From NCBI RefSeq assembly GCF_002810445.1, contig NZ_NEXS01000011.1:62001-126000 (forward strand): a stretch of 64,000 bases of DNA, in the 5' to 3' direction. The notes beneath the pieces are model-generated. The model was not told the DNA's origin. It was given only the letters and a program-made list of their open reading frames with translations, and made no database searches. Numbering within the stretch: position 1 is the stretch's first letter; every line of letters starts with the position of its first letter. Shown piece by piece: positions 1 through 8,020 of the stretch. Source of the stretch: Advenella sp. S44. GTDB taxonomy: Bacteria; Pseudomonadota; Gammaproteobacteria; Burkholderiales; Burkholderiaceae_B. A program made the position numbers and the translations under genes.

Positions 1-49
1 AATATCGGTAATAACCCTCACTCGCTCAATTGCCCGTATAATTTCGAGC

Positions 50-790
50 ATGAAAAAACTGACGAAATACAACGAAATCGCGCTCAGCCTGAAAGAGGAC
101 ATCGTCTCCGGCAAGTACGGAATCGGCAGCCTGTTGCCAACAGAATTTGAGTTATCGGCCATGCACAGCGCAAGCCGGCAGACCATCAGATCTGCCATTG
201 CGGAACTGGCGCGCCAGGGGTTTGTCAGTCGTACAAAAAAACTGGGCACACGCGTAGAATCTGCGATGCCGCAAAACATGTACTTGCATCGGCTCGATTC
301 CATCAACGATCTGGTGCAGTTCAGCAACGAGAACAAAAAAGCGGTGCAAGGGATGGAACAGGTTGTACTGGACAAACAACTGGCTGCGGATCTGGGACTC
401 GAACCCGGCCTGCATGCCCTGAAAATATCAACAATGCGATATGGCAAGGCCGGTGATAAATTGCCAATTGGCTGGACCGATATTTATGTCGTGCTGGCCG
501 GCCTGGATTTATCTTTACTGGCTGAGAGGATCAAGGAAAAACCAGACGTTCTGGTCAGCGCAATATTGGAGGAAGAGTTCAACGTTACGCTCAAGGCCGT
601 GAGTCAGGAAATTGATTCCATCCTTTTGCCGGCAGAGCTGGAGACCGTCCTGCAGACCCCCTCTCCTGCTCCGGCCTTGAAAGTGATCCGGCGGTATATC
701 GATAGCCATGACGACGTTGTGCAGATCAGTATTACTTTACATCCCAGCGGCCGATTCTCTTTGCTGCTGGATGCAAAGCGGGAGATGTAG
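50..790 (+). CDS. GntR family regulator, HutC/UTRA type
   Basis: A 246-residue DNA-binding transcription factor. The N-terminal winged helix-turn-helix covers about residues 5-75 and has the usual GntR order (SGKYGIGSLLPTEFELS followed by SRQTIRSAIAEL). The remainder matches the length and character of a UTRA ligand-binding domain, ending in the typical I-R-R-Y-I and ISITLHPSGRF strands. Proteins of this class normally sense a small catabolic metabolite and repress a neighbouring operon. The gene lies at the window edge, so its target may be off-window to the left. The decayed dehydrogenase and the LysR gene lie downstream. The start is preceded by only a weak GAG. Family assignment is firm; the ligand is unknown. 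Confidence 0.88.
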   Translation: MKKLTKYNEIALSLKEDIVSGKYGIGSLLPTEFELSAMHSASRQTIRSAIAELARQGFVSRTKKLGTRVESAMPQNMYLHRLDSINDLVQFSNENKKAVQGMEQVVLDKQLAADLGLEPGLHALKISTMRYGKAGDKLPIGWTDIYVVLAGLDLSLLAERIKEKPDVLVSAILEEEFNVTLKAVSQEIDSILLPAELETVLQTPSPAPALKVIRRYIDSHDDVVQISITLHPSGRFSLLLDAKREM

Positions 791-981
791 GGCGCTCTTC
801 ACACGAACGCACTTACCGTGAACATGGCACAATCGAATAACACGCACATTAGTGCGCGAAATGGCAAACCAGAGAAGCTCAGCCACGCTCTGCGACGGGT
901 CGATTCTGAATAGAGAAGCGTAATTGACATGGCCAGGCAACAAGCACCTGAGCGCCTGTCGTTCAACCTGCCTGTGCAGTC

Positions 982-998
982 TTTGCAAATATTGCAAA
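982..998. promoter_or_regulatory. Perfect inverted repeat TTTGCAA-ATA-TTGCAAA in a non-coding gap
   Basis: The 344 bases between the GntR stop and position 1135 show no convincing gene. They contain this 7-bp perfect inverted repeat with a 3-base spacer, and further right an AT-rich stretch (TATAATCGTATTTAATATAG, about 1090-1109) that could serve as a -10 region for the decayed gene. The symmetry suits a dimeric repressor such as the adjacent GntR protein, but that link is inference. Confidence 0.35.
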
Positions 999-1134
999 AG
1001 TCATATCCGGCACCCTGCATTGTTTGCTCTGCCTGTCCTGCCTACAATCGGGCCATGACTTGCTTGCGACGGTACCGCAGCAAGCTACTATATAATCGTA
1101 TTTAATATAGAAATAGAACCAGGAGACATCGAAC

Positions 1135-1553
1135 ATGCGTCTAATTGATGCGGATACACCTGAGAAAATTCGCCTGCAGCCCCAACAGGCTGTGCACCTG
1201 GGAGAGGCGGCGTGGTTCCGTTTGCCGGACACAAGGGGTATGGCTTATCGCTAGCCATCCAGGCGCTAGGCCTGCTTGCAGGCGCCAGGCGACGCTCTGG
1301 TAAGGTATCTGACTTTGGCTTTCTTTTTATTGCCTTTGACCCTGAAATATTAATGCCGGCGGCCGAGTTCAAAGCCCAGTTGTCGGAACTCCTGCAATCG
1401 ATAAAAGACCTGCCCAGGCAGGACGGCGTGGACGAGATCCGCATCCCTTCAGAACGGTCACAACGAGAGCGAAGCATCAGAGAAGAACAAGGCATTCTCG
1501 TGCAGCGCCGGGTCTATGATCGGCTGATGCAAATGCGTGACTCAGATGGATGA
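1135..1553 (+). pseudogene. Remnant of a malate/L-lactate dehydrogenase family (Ldh_2) gene
   Basis: The frame from about 1200 to 1553 encodes the C-terminal roughly 115 residues of an Ldh_2-type NAD(P)-dependent dehydrogenase: VVPFAGHKGYGLSLAIQ corresponds to the family's PFGGHKGYGLAL motif, followed by the FIAFDPE strand and a normal C-terminus (EIRIPSERSQ, ILVQRRVYDRL). The N-terminal two thirds of the usual ~340 residues are missing. A ribosome-binding site (AGGAG, 1121-1125) and an ATG at 1135 remain upstream but are in another frame, which stops at TAG 1252-1254. An internal deletion plus frameshift is the simplest reading. The 3' end overlaps the following LysR gene by a few bases. Confidence 0.7.
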
Positions 1554-2460
1554 GCTGGCTGCAATCCGGGTGTTCGCCCGGGTAGCCAGAGTGGGCACCT
1601 TTTCCGAGGCGGCGCGCCAGCTCGATATGTCAACGAGCTCGGTCTCACGCCAGATCAACGCGCTGGAAGAGTCCCTGGGAATACGTTTGTTCAAACGTTC
1701 AACTCGCAACCTGGTCTTGACCGAAGCAGGGGAAACCTATCTGACATCAATTGACCCGGCATTGAAGCAGCTGGAGCTGGCCAGAAGGACAGCGCTCTCC
1801 TATCAGCGCACGATCAGTGGCTCCATACGCTTTCATGCCCGTACCTCAGCGGGGACAGAAGTCATCGTACCGGCCCTGTCTGAGTTCTTCGTCCGCTACC
1901 CAGATATTGAAATTGATATCACCCTGACCGATGAGCGTGTCGATCTTCTTGCCAATGGCATTGATGTCGCGGTATGGCTGGGCAAACTCGAAGACTCCAG
2001 CATGGTGGCAAGAAACCTGAGCAGCAGCAGGCGCGTGATATGCGGCAGTCCGGCCTATCTGCAGCGCCATGGCATTCCGTGCAAGCCCGACGATCTGCTG
2101 CAGCACAGCTGCCTGGTCTACTTGCAGCATAACTACCTGAAAGACTGGCGTTTTCAGAAGGATGGTCAGTCTTTTGTCATTCCGGTAACCGGCAAGTTAC
2201 GCACGCCCAACAGCGTGGTGCTCATGGAAGGCGCCAAACAGGGACTGGGGCTGGTCATGTTGCAGGGGTGGATGGTTCGCAAATCGGTGCAGGAAGGGTC
2301 GTTGCAAATAGTCATGGAAGACTATGAAGCCTACCCGACTGAAACGGACACGGCATTGTATATTGTTTACCCCCATCGACACGGTCTGCCGTTGAAAGTG
2401 CGGGTTTTTATCGACTTTTTGGTGCAGCTGTTTGGTCCTGAATCGCAGGCGTCTGCGTGA
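1546..2460 (+). CDS. LysR family transcriptional regulator, CrgA/AaeR-like
   Basis: A 304-residue LysR protein. The N-terminal helix-turn-helix reads FSEAARQLDMSTSSVSRQI with the family signature LEESLGIRLFKRSTRNL and LTEAGETY; the rest is a substrate-binding effector domain of normal length. I use the ATG at 1546 (MDELAAIRVF), the classic start of this subgroup, rather than the in-frame GTG at 1537. Its end overlaps the convergent amidohydrolase gene by 53 bases. It could control either the lost dehydrogenase or the leftward catabolic operon; the sequence does not decide which. Confidence 0.88.
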   Translation: MDELAAIRVFARVARVGTFSEAARQLDMSTSSVSRQINALEESLGIRLFKRSTRNLVLTEAGETYLTSIDPALKQLELARRTALSYQRTISGSIRFHARTSAGTEVIVPALSEFFVRYPDIEIDITLTDERVDLLANGIDVAVWLGKLEDSSMVARNLSSSRRVICGSPAYLQRHGIPCKPDDLLQHSCLVYLQHNYLKDWRFQKDGQSFVIPVTGKLRTPNSVVLMEGAKQGLGLVMLQGWMVRKSVQEGSLQIVMEDYEAYPTETDTALYIVYPHRHGLPLKVRVFIDFLVQLFGPESQASA

Positions 2461-3499
2461 TCGTCTTGCTCACGTCTGCCAGACGATAAATCCGGGCGGC
2501 ATTGCGCCAGAACAATAGGTCTTTTTCATCGGGTGTCGCAGCCTGCGTAATTCGCTTCATCGCATTCCAGCCCACACAATAACTGTGGGAGCCTCGGTCT
2601 GCCGGAAAATTACTTTCAAACATACAACGCGCTGCACCAAAAGCCTCAATACATGGCTCGATCCAAGGTCGCCAGATATCGGCCAACGCTTGCGAATTGG
2701 CCGGCATACCACCATGACCTGGCCAGCCAAGTCCCGTCATCGGCAATCCGAGCCCGCCCAGCTTCACCGTCACATTTTCGCAACCAGCCAGTTCGCGCAT
2801 ATTCTGCAGCCACTGGGTTCGCACCAGCGCTGCCTGGCCTTCGTATCCTCGTGTTCCCAGCACGCCGCCACAGTGATTAAGTATGATGCAAATCGATGGA
2901 AAATCCCGTGCTAGCGCGGTCAGCCTGGGCAGTTGATGAAAAAAGAGCCATGCGTCAAATGTTAGGCCAAAGCGGCCCAGTTGTGCGAACCCCCGGCGAA
3001 AGGTTTTATCGTCGAGCAATCCCGGATGGGATGGGTAGGCACGATTGAGCAGTTCAGTATCCTTGTCCCATGCCAGCGGTTGCCGAATACCCTTGAAATA
3101 ATTGCCGCCGGCGCTCATGTGCGATTCCAGTACGGGCCGGACCCGCTCGCCCAGTGTCAGGTCGGCGTATCCGACAATACCAGCACAGATACGCGGCACT
3201 TCAGGGGGCGCCTTATCGCAGGCCAGGGCAACATCATGGGCAAACGCCGTCTCGCCAACAGCCTTGAACGCTTCGGGCCCGTGTTCCCGCAGCATTGAGC
3301 GCGCCTGCACATAGACCGTTGCCCGGACATCATGCCCACTGCATATATCGGTGAGCAGATCATTTAGCAAATACCGGATGCCGGGCCTGTCGTACAAATG
3401 GTGGTGAGCATCGATAATCAACTGGTCCGGATCGAGTGCGAGCTCACGGGCAACAGGGGACCGACAGGTGCCTTCTTGGGACTGCTTCTGGCCGTTCAC
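2408..3499 (-). CDS. Amidohydrolase_2 family metal-dependent hydrolase (lactonase-like)
   Basis: A 363-residue TIM-barrel hydrolase of the COG3618 group, whose known members include 2-pyrone-4,6-dicarboxylate lactonase, fuconolactonase and ACMSD-like enzymes. The strand-1 metal motif is seen as IIDAHHHLYD near residue 28; other family landmarks are VGYADL, FKGIRQ, ILNHCGG and the closing MFESNFPADR segment with the conserved aspartate. There is no signal peptide. Its ATG overlaps the stop of the upstream gene (ATGA), so the two are translationally coupled, and it is the last gene of a four-gene leftward operon with a flavin monooxygenase and SDR. A lactone or ester hydrolase acting after an oxygenation step is a reasonable guess; the substrate is unknown. 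Confidence 0.8.
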   Translation of the reverse strand: MNGQKQSQEGTCRSPVARELALDPDQLIIDAHHHLYDRPGIRYLLNDLLTDICSGHDVRATVYVQARSMLREHGPEAFKAVGETAFAHDVALACDKAPPEVPRICAGIVGYADLTLGERVRPVLESHMSAGGNYFKGIRQPLAWDKDTELLNRAYPSHPGLLDDKTFRRGFAQLGRFGLTFDAWLFFHQLPRLTALARDFPSICIILNHCGGVLGTRGYEGQAALVRTQWLQNMRELAGCENVTVKLGGLGLPMTGLGWPGHGGMPANSQALADIWRPWIEPCIEAFGAARCMFESNFPADRGSHSYCVGWNAMKRITQAATPDEKDLLFWRNAARIYRLADVSKTITQTPAIQDQTAAPKSR

Positions 3500-4077
3500 G
3501 GCTGAACTCCGGCCTCGCTGGAGTCCGGGCGCTCCAGCTCGGACGCCCGGCTCTCTGGAAGACCTATTTCAAAGCAATTGAGCGTAATCGATACCAGACA
3601 GTAATAGCCCAGTATCGCAACCAGCTCTACCAGGCCGCGTTCTCCCAGCGCCTGAATACCCTCGGTGTAATGCGTGGGCGATAGCTGGCCGCTAGAGAGC
3701 ACCTCCCGTGAAATCACATAGACGATTTTCTCGTTCACCTCGGTAAACGCCGGTGCACGGTGGTCTGCAATTGCATCGATAGTGGCAGGCTCCAGTCCTG
3801 CCTGCAAGGCCAGTTTCTTGTGTGCGGTCCATTCGTGATGTGACGTCCAGTGGCGGGCACAAACCAGTATGGCCAGCTCTGTCAATCTGGGCGTCAATGA
3901 CGTATCAAAACGCAACAAGGCACCCAGATCCTGGGCGCGCCGCGCCAGCTCCGGGTTGCGAAGCCAGGCGATCATCGGAGCGGGAATTTTGCCCCGAGGC
4001 CCCGTTCGCGCCGCCTCGCAGGCAGCAGCCTGCTCCGCAGACATTTCAGATGGATCCAGCATGGGAAGGCGTTGCAT
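3496..4077 (-). CDS. Carboxymuconolactone decarboxylase (CMD/AhpD) family protein
   Basis: A 193-residue all-helical protein of the CMD family. The core motif is visible as LAILVCARHWTSHHEWTAH, in which the Cys and His of the usual E-x-x-I-L-x-x-A-R/C pattern are retained. The fold covers gamma-carboxymuconolactone decarboxylases and AhpD-type peroxidases; this group, which usually accompanies amidohydrolases and SDRs in catabolic operons, has no settled activity. A strong ribosome-binding site (AGGAGAACTGT-ATG) supports the start. It lies 18 bases after the SDR stop and its own stop overlaps the amidohydrolase start. Confidence 0.82.
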   Translation of the reverse strand: MQRLPMLDPSEMSAEQAAACEAARTGPRGKIPAPMIAWLRNPELARRAQDLGALLRFDTSLTPRLTELAILVCARHWTSHHEWTAHKKLALQAGLEPATIDAIADHRAPAFTEVNEKIVYVISREVLSSGQLSPTHYTEGIQALGERGLVELVAILGYYCLVSITLNCFEIGLPESRASELERPDSSEAGVQP

Positions 4078-4095
4078 ACAGTTCTCCTGATCATT

Positions 4096-4923
4096 CTAAG
4101 TAGTGGGACGTGCTGCGGTCATGCCGCCATCGACAACCAGTTGCGTCGCAGTGATATATCGCGCTTCGTCACTGGCAAGAAACAGCACAGCATGGGCCAC
4201 ATCCCAGGCGTCTCCCATCCTGCCCACAGGAACACTGGCGTGACGTTTTTCAATAAATGACCGGGTATCTTTTACACCCAGTTGCGTGACCAGCCGGTTT
4301 GAGACCAGGGGCGTGTCCATCACGCCTGGAACGACAGTATTGACCCGGATTCCCTTGCGCGAATAAGCGATCGCGACCGCGCGACTAAAGGAAAGCACGC
4401 CGCCCTTGGACGCAGCATACGCCACGCTCACCCGTCCTTGATCCTGAAAACTCATGCAACCGATGCTCGACAGGTTCACAATTGCCCCTCCCCTTGATTC
4501 CGAATTGAATTGTCGCTCCATGATAGGCAAAACGTGCTTGCATCCAAGAAACGCCGTTTTCAAGTTCAGTTCCATCTGTGCATCCCACGCCTCCTCTGGC
4601 ATCGAAACCGGGTCGCCCGGTGCACTCCCGCCCACATTATTGACCAGCACATCAATGCGCCCGAACCGATCCAGACAGTCACTAACGGCCGATTGCACTT
4701 GCCCGCTGTCTGTCATATCGCAGGTTTTGCAAGCCCAGTTTTCATGTCCTTCATCCAGCATGGCTGCATTCGTGCCTTGCAGCGCACTGTCGTCCCTGTC
4801 CACGCCGAATACATGCGCCCCCTGGCGGGCCATCAACACTGCCGTCGCTTTGCCATTTCCCCATCCCGGCCCGGCCGCCCCGGCGCCCGCCACGAATACT
4901 ACCTTTCCTGTCATATCAAGCAT
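4096..4923 (-). CDS. Short-chain dehydrogenase/reductase (SDR)
   Basis: A classical SDR of 275 residues from the ATG at 4923, which has a good ribosome-binding site (AAAGGAGCAGCG); an in-frame ATG at 4968 lies further upstream without one. The cofactor site is VAGAGAAGPGWGNGKA, a variant of TGxxxGxG in which Gly-rich residues are shifted. LVNNVGGSA, the catalytic serine region LSSIG and the active-site pair YAASK are all present, as is the C-terminal ITATQLVVDGGM. It sits between the flavin monooxygenase and the CMD protein, 37 bases after the monooxygenase. It probably oxidises a secondary alcohol or reduces a ketone in the same pathway. Confidence 0.85.
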   Translation of the reverse strand: MLDMTGKVVFVAGAGAAGPGWGNGKATAVLMARQGAHVFGVDRDDSALQGTNAAMLDEGHENWACKTCDMTDSGQVQSAVSDCLDRFGRIDVLVNNVGGSAPGDPVSMPEEAWDAQMELNLKTAFLGCKHVLPIMERQFNSESRGGAIVNLSSIGCMSFQDQGRVSVAYAASKGGVLSFSRAVAIAYSRKGIRVNTVVPGVMDTPLVSNRLVTQLGVKDTRSFIEKRHASVPVGRMGDAWDVAHAVLFLASDEARYITATQLVVDGGMTAARPTT

Positions 4924-4960
4924 CGCTGCTCCTTTCATGCTTAGTGAACCGCTGTTGGGG

Positions 4961-6730
4961 TTATGCAATAAGCCCGACTTCGTTCGCTTTTATCAGCAAC
5001 GCGACGTATTGAGAATAAATGCGCGCGTGTGCAAGCCCGCCACCCATGAACCACAGCCCCTGCTGTGGTGTTGGTCGAAACATATTGCTTAATTCGCCAT
5101 CCTTGGCCAACCCCCAAACCGGCCCGATCTTATCGGCTATGTTTTCGCCCAGTAACTCGCGCACCACCTCGTTCTGGTTCTGGTAGCCTGTGGCCGTCAC
5201 AAGCAGATCGGCCTTGTAAATGCGCCCGTCCTTCATTTTCAACCCGCTGTCGACAAAGCGCTCGATGTCTTCGTACTGGATCAGCCCGACCTGGCCATTG
5301 ATGATCAGTTCCGAGCAACCGCAATTGAGGTAGTAGCCCCCAAAGCGGCGACGCAGTTTCATTTGGTGCCCGGTGTTATCTTCCCCAATATCCAATTTCA
5401 TACCCCTGGCTCGAAGGCCTGCGATAAGCGCCTTATCCATTTCCAGCATTTTTTCGACAGCCAACTGGTAGCCACGCACTAGCAAAGGATAGGTACTTGC
5501 CGTGGCAATCAGATCGCAGTCCTCCAACGGCAGGCCTTCGTTGTAGTAAAGAGAATGATTGATTCCGGCAGCCTCGACACTTGCCACCGTAATGGAACCA
5601 CGCTGTATCAGCGAGACATTTGCGCCGTGAGCGTGCAGATCCTGCGCAATATCGTGCCCACTTGTACCAACGCCCAGCACCAACGCCGACTTGCCTTTCC
5701 AGGCAGAACCGTCACGGTAGTCGTGCGTATGCAGGATTTGCCCTGCGAAATCCTCAAGGCCGGGGGCACGCGCCGGCTTGGGCTTTCCCACGATGCCATT
5801 TGCGAAAACAATGTGGCGGGGATGCAGGAGCCGTTCGGGATGGCCGCGCCGTTGAACGCGCGCCGACCAATGCCCTGCTGCTTCTTCGTAACTGGCGCCC
5901 TTGAACTCGGTGTCCGTCCAGACGTTGCACTCCATGGCCCAGGCATACGTTTCGAGCCAATTGCCAAGCATATCCTTAGGCAGATAGAGCGGCCAACTGG
6001 GCGGGAAAGGCATATAAGGCAAATGATTAAGGGGAACACGGTTGTGAAGGGCCAGCGAGTGGTACCGGTTGCGCCACACATCCCCGACACGCTCCAGTCG
6101 TTCCACCACCAGAGTATCGACGCCCTGCAGGCGCAGCCGCGCCGCAAGGCTCAGTCCCGCCTGACCAGCGCCAACAATCAACACCGCAGGCTCTCTGTCT
6201 TCGAAAGCCCGCTCCCGTTGCCGCTTTTCTGTCCAGTTCTCGCCGCCAAAGGCGCGAGAGTATGCCTGCCCGCTGGGACGACGCCCATTGATAGGCTCTT
6301 CATACCCTTTCAGTTCGTCAAGAGAGGTCATCAGGACCCACGCCCGGTCCGGTTGATCTGCCAGGATTCTGACGATGCCGTGGCCCCGACCGACCCGGCT
6401 TTCAAACCCGAAGATCGCCTCTATAACATCGACGCCTGTCCGGGTGACGCGGCGCGGTGGCGTGCGGTTTGTATCCAACGCAAACATGCTGGTATGCGCG
6501 CTCATTTGGGCCTCAAGCAGGCCCTGGACAATCTCTTGGGCGCCAACATGAGGCGTAATGTTCCAGGTGAAAGCCAGCAGGTCCCGCCAATGGCTATCCG
6601 CAGCAAAAAGATCAAGAAGCTGCTCGCGATCTCCGGCACATAGCGAGGCCTCGAAACGCGATAGCCAATCCCGAACGATATCTGTATTCTCGATCAGCCG
6701 GGTTCGATCAAGGATCATGTCATCTTGCAT
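4961..6730 (-). CDS. Flavin-containing monooxygenase with N-terminal NTF2-like domain
   Basis: A 589-residue class B-type flavoprotein monooxygenase. Residues about 1-145 form a SnoaL/NTF2-like domain (DWLSRFEASL, FAADSHWRDLLAFTW). The FAD Rossmann motif GAGQAG is at about 187-192, the fingerprint F-x-G-x-x-x-H-x-x-x-Y at 328-338, and the NADPH motif GVGTSG at 353-358; the C-terminal strand LLVTATGYQNQ is also typical. These proteins use NADPH and O2 to oxygenate heteroatoms or ketones (FMO or type II Baeyer-Villiger style). The ATG at 6730 has an AGGAGC site eight bases upstream; the in-frame start at 6781 does not. It is the first gene of the leftward operon. An unrelated 362-codon open frame on the opposite strand is a shadow of it. 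Confidence 0.86.
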   Translation of the reverse strand: MQDDMILDRTRLIENTDIVRDWLSRFEASLCAGDREQLLDLFAADSHWRDLLAFTWNITPHVGAQEIVQGLLEAQMSAHTSMFALDTNRTPPRRVTRTGVDVIEAIFGFESRVGRGHGIVRILADQPDRAWVLMTSLDELKGYEEPINGRRPSGQAYSRAFGGENWTEKRQRERAFEDREPAVLIVGAGQAGLSLAARLRLQGVDTLVVERLERVGDVWRNRYHSLALHNRVPLNHLPYMPFPPSWPLYLPKDMLGNWLETYAWAMECNVWTDTEFKGASYEEAAGHWSARVQRRGHPERLLHPRHIVFANGIVGKPKPARAPGLEDFAGQILHTHDYRDGSAWKGKSALVLGVGTSGHDIAQDLHAHGANVSLIQRGSITVASVEAAGINHSLYYNEGLPLEDCDLIATASTYPLLVRGYQLAVEKMLEMDKALIAGLRARGMKLDIGEDNTGHQMKLRRRFGGYYLNCGCSELIINGQVGLIQYEDIERFVDSGLKMKDGRIYKADLLVTATGYQNQNEVVRELLGENIADKIGPVWGLAKDGELSNMFRPTPQQGLWFMGGGLAHARIYSQYVALLIKANEVGLIA

Positions 6731-7032
6731 CTGTGCTCCTGTATAGTGGCGTCGACAGAGCCTGGGATAGCCGGATAGCATGTTGGATTCTTTTCTACCC
6801 AGGCTTGTCGCCGTCAGGAAATTCTAGTTGTGACGGCGAGCTGGAACTAGTGATGTTCCCGGTAAACAATCTTGCTCCATACGCAAAGGCCATGAGAGTA
6901 CGCAGGAAATACGACAGCTTCCCTGATTATGCAAAACACATTTTCAGTTTCGTGCCATATACAACGTAAATCCAATCCCTAGAATGATGCTATGACACGA
7001 CATGCCAGTAACACACCAAAGGAGACAATATA
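6731..7032. other. Divergent intergenic region between monooxygenase operon and Bug gene
   Basis: About 300 bases without a recognisable gene. It must hold the promoters for the leftward monooxygenase operon and the rightward Bug receptor gene. The right part is AT-rich (around 6900-7010) and ends with AAAGGAGACAATATA in front of the Bug ATG. A short open frame at 6733-6969 has no recognisable protein features and I do not call it. Confidence 0.5.
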
Positions 7033-8007
7033 ATGAAAATGGATAGAAGGACATTTTTGAAAACAGCCGGCGCTCTCCCAATGATTGGACTGGGCACCAC
7101 AGCGTACGCAGAGCAATATCCTTCCCGGCCTATAAAAATCGTAGTGCCGGCATCGGCAGCCACTTCCATCGACGTAGCTGCAAGATTTTTCACCGAACCC
7201 CTGTCACGAAAGCTCAAGACCCCCGTGGTGGTCGAAAACAAGCCAGGTACCGGCGGGCTGATAGCCTATGCCAGCACAGCCAAAACCCAGCCTGATGGCT
7301 ATACGCTCATGCTTGCAGGAATTCCGATGTACTTGTTGCCCCTGTTATCGACGGGTACTGCCCAATTCGACGCCAGGGCGGACTTTACGCCAGTTACGCG
7401 AGTCGCCAGGGTATCTTTGGGCGTCGTCGTGGCGCCAGAGTCTCCCTATCAGACGTTAGATGACCTGATCCAGGCAATGAAGAAAAAGCCAAACGAACTG
7501 ACCTATTCCTCCCAGGGGATTGGCAGTACAGCACATCTTTGTTCAGTGCTGTTCACGCACATGAGCCATACCAAAGCGCAACACGTGCCCTACAAATCTA
7601 CCACCACTGCGACCACGGACGTAGCAGCTGGCCGAATAACATTTACGACTCAAACGGCACCCGCATTGCTAGGCTTGATCCAAAGCAGCAAATTGCGGCT
7701 TTTGGCAGTGACGGGAGAAGAACGCTGGGAACAGTTCCCCGACGTGCCTACCGTGCAAGAGGCAGGTGTCCCCGATTTCGAACTATCATCCTGGCTGGAC
7801 TTCGTGGCTCCAAAAGGAACACCTGAACCTGTCCTGCAATTACTCACGGATGAATTCAGCCAAATTGCGAATTCTTCAGAGTACAAAACATTCTGCAAGC
7901 AACAGATTATTTTTCCTGATGTCGTGGGCTATCAGGAACTTGCCCGGCAGATGCCCGACGAAGCAGCCAAATGGAAACGGATCGTCGATCTGTCAAAATC
8001 GAGCTGA
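7033..8007 (+). CDS. Bug family TTT solute receptor
   Basis: A 324-residue periplasmic receptor of the tripartite tricarboxylate transport class. The N-terminus (MDRRTFLKTAGALPMIGLGTTAYA) resembles a Tat signal with RR followed by a hydrophobic stretch. The mature part carries the Bug hallmarks YPSRPIKIVVP, VVENKPGTGG, PDGYTL, HVPYKS and the C-terminal region with PEPVLQLL. The usual PAGG(x)TD loop is replaced by PASAATSID, an unusual variant in the ligand loop. It diverges from the monooxygenase operon and may deliver its substrate. No TctA/TctB membrane genes are in the window. Confidence 0.88.
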   Translation: MKMDRRTFLKTAGALPMIGLGTTAYAEQYPSRPIKIVVPASAATSIDVAARFFTEPLSRKLKTPVVVENKPGTGGLIAYASTAKTQPDGYTLMLAGIPMYLLPLLSTGTAQFDARADFTPVTRVARVSLGVVVAPESPYQTLDDLIQAMKKKPNELTYSSQGIGSTAHLCSVLFTHMSHTKAQHVPYKSTTTATTDVAAGRITFTTQTAPALLGLIQSSKLRLLAVTGEERWEQFPDVPTVQEAGVPDFELSSWLDFVAPKGTPEPVLQLLTDEFSQIANSSEYKTFCKQQIIFPDVVGYQELARQMPDEAAKWKRIVDLSKSS

Positions 8008-8020
8008 CTCACTTGCATCG

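Noticed and set aside
1135-1254. Short 39-codon peptide gene
   Set aside because: It has a ribosome-binding site but overlaps the dehydrogenase remnant in another frame; more likely the relic 5' end of the decayed gene than a real small protein.
5555-6643. 362-codon rightward open frame
   Set aside because: It lies antisense to the flavin monooxygenase, which has clear FAD and NADPH motifs; the translation has no family features.
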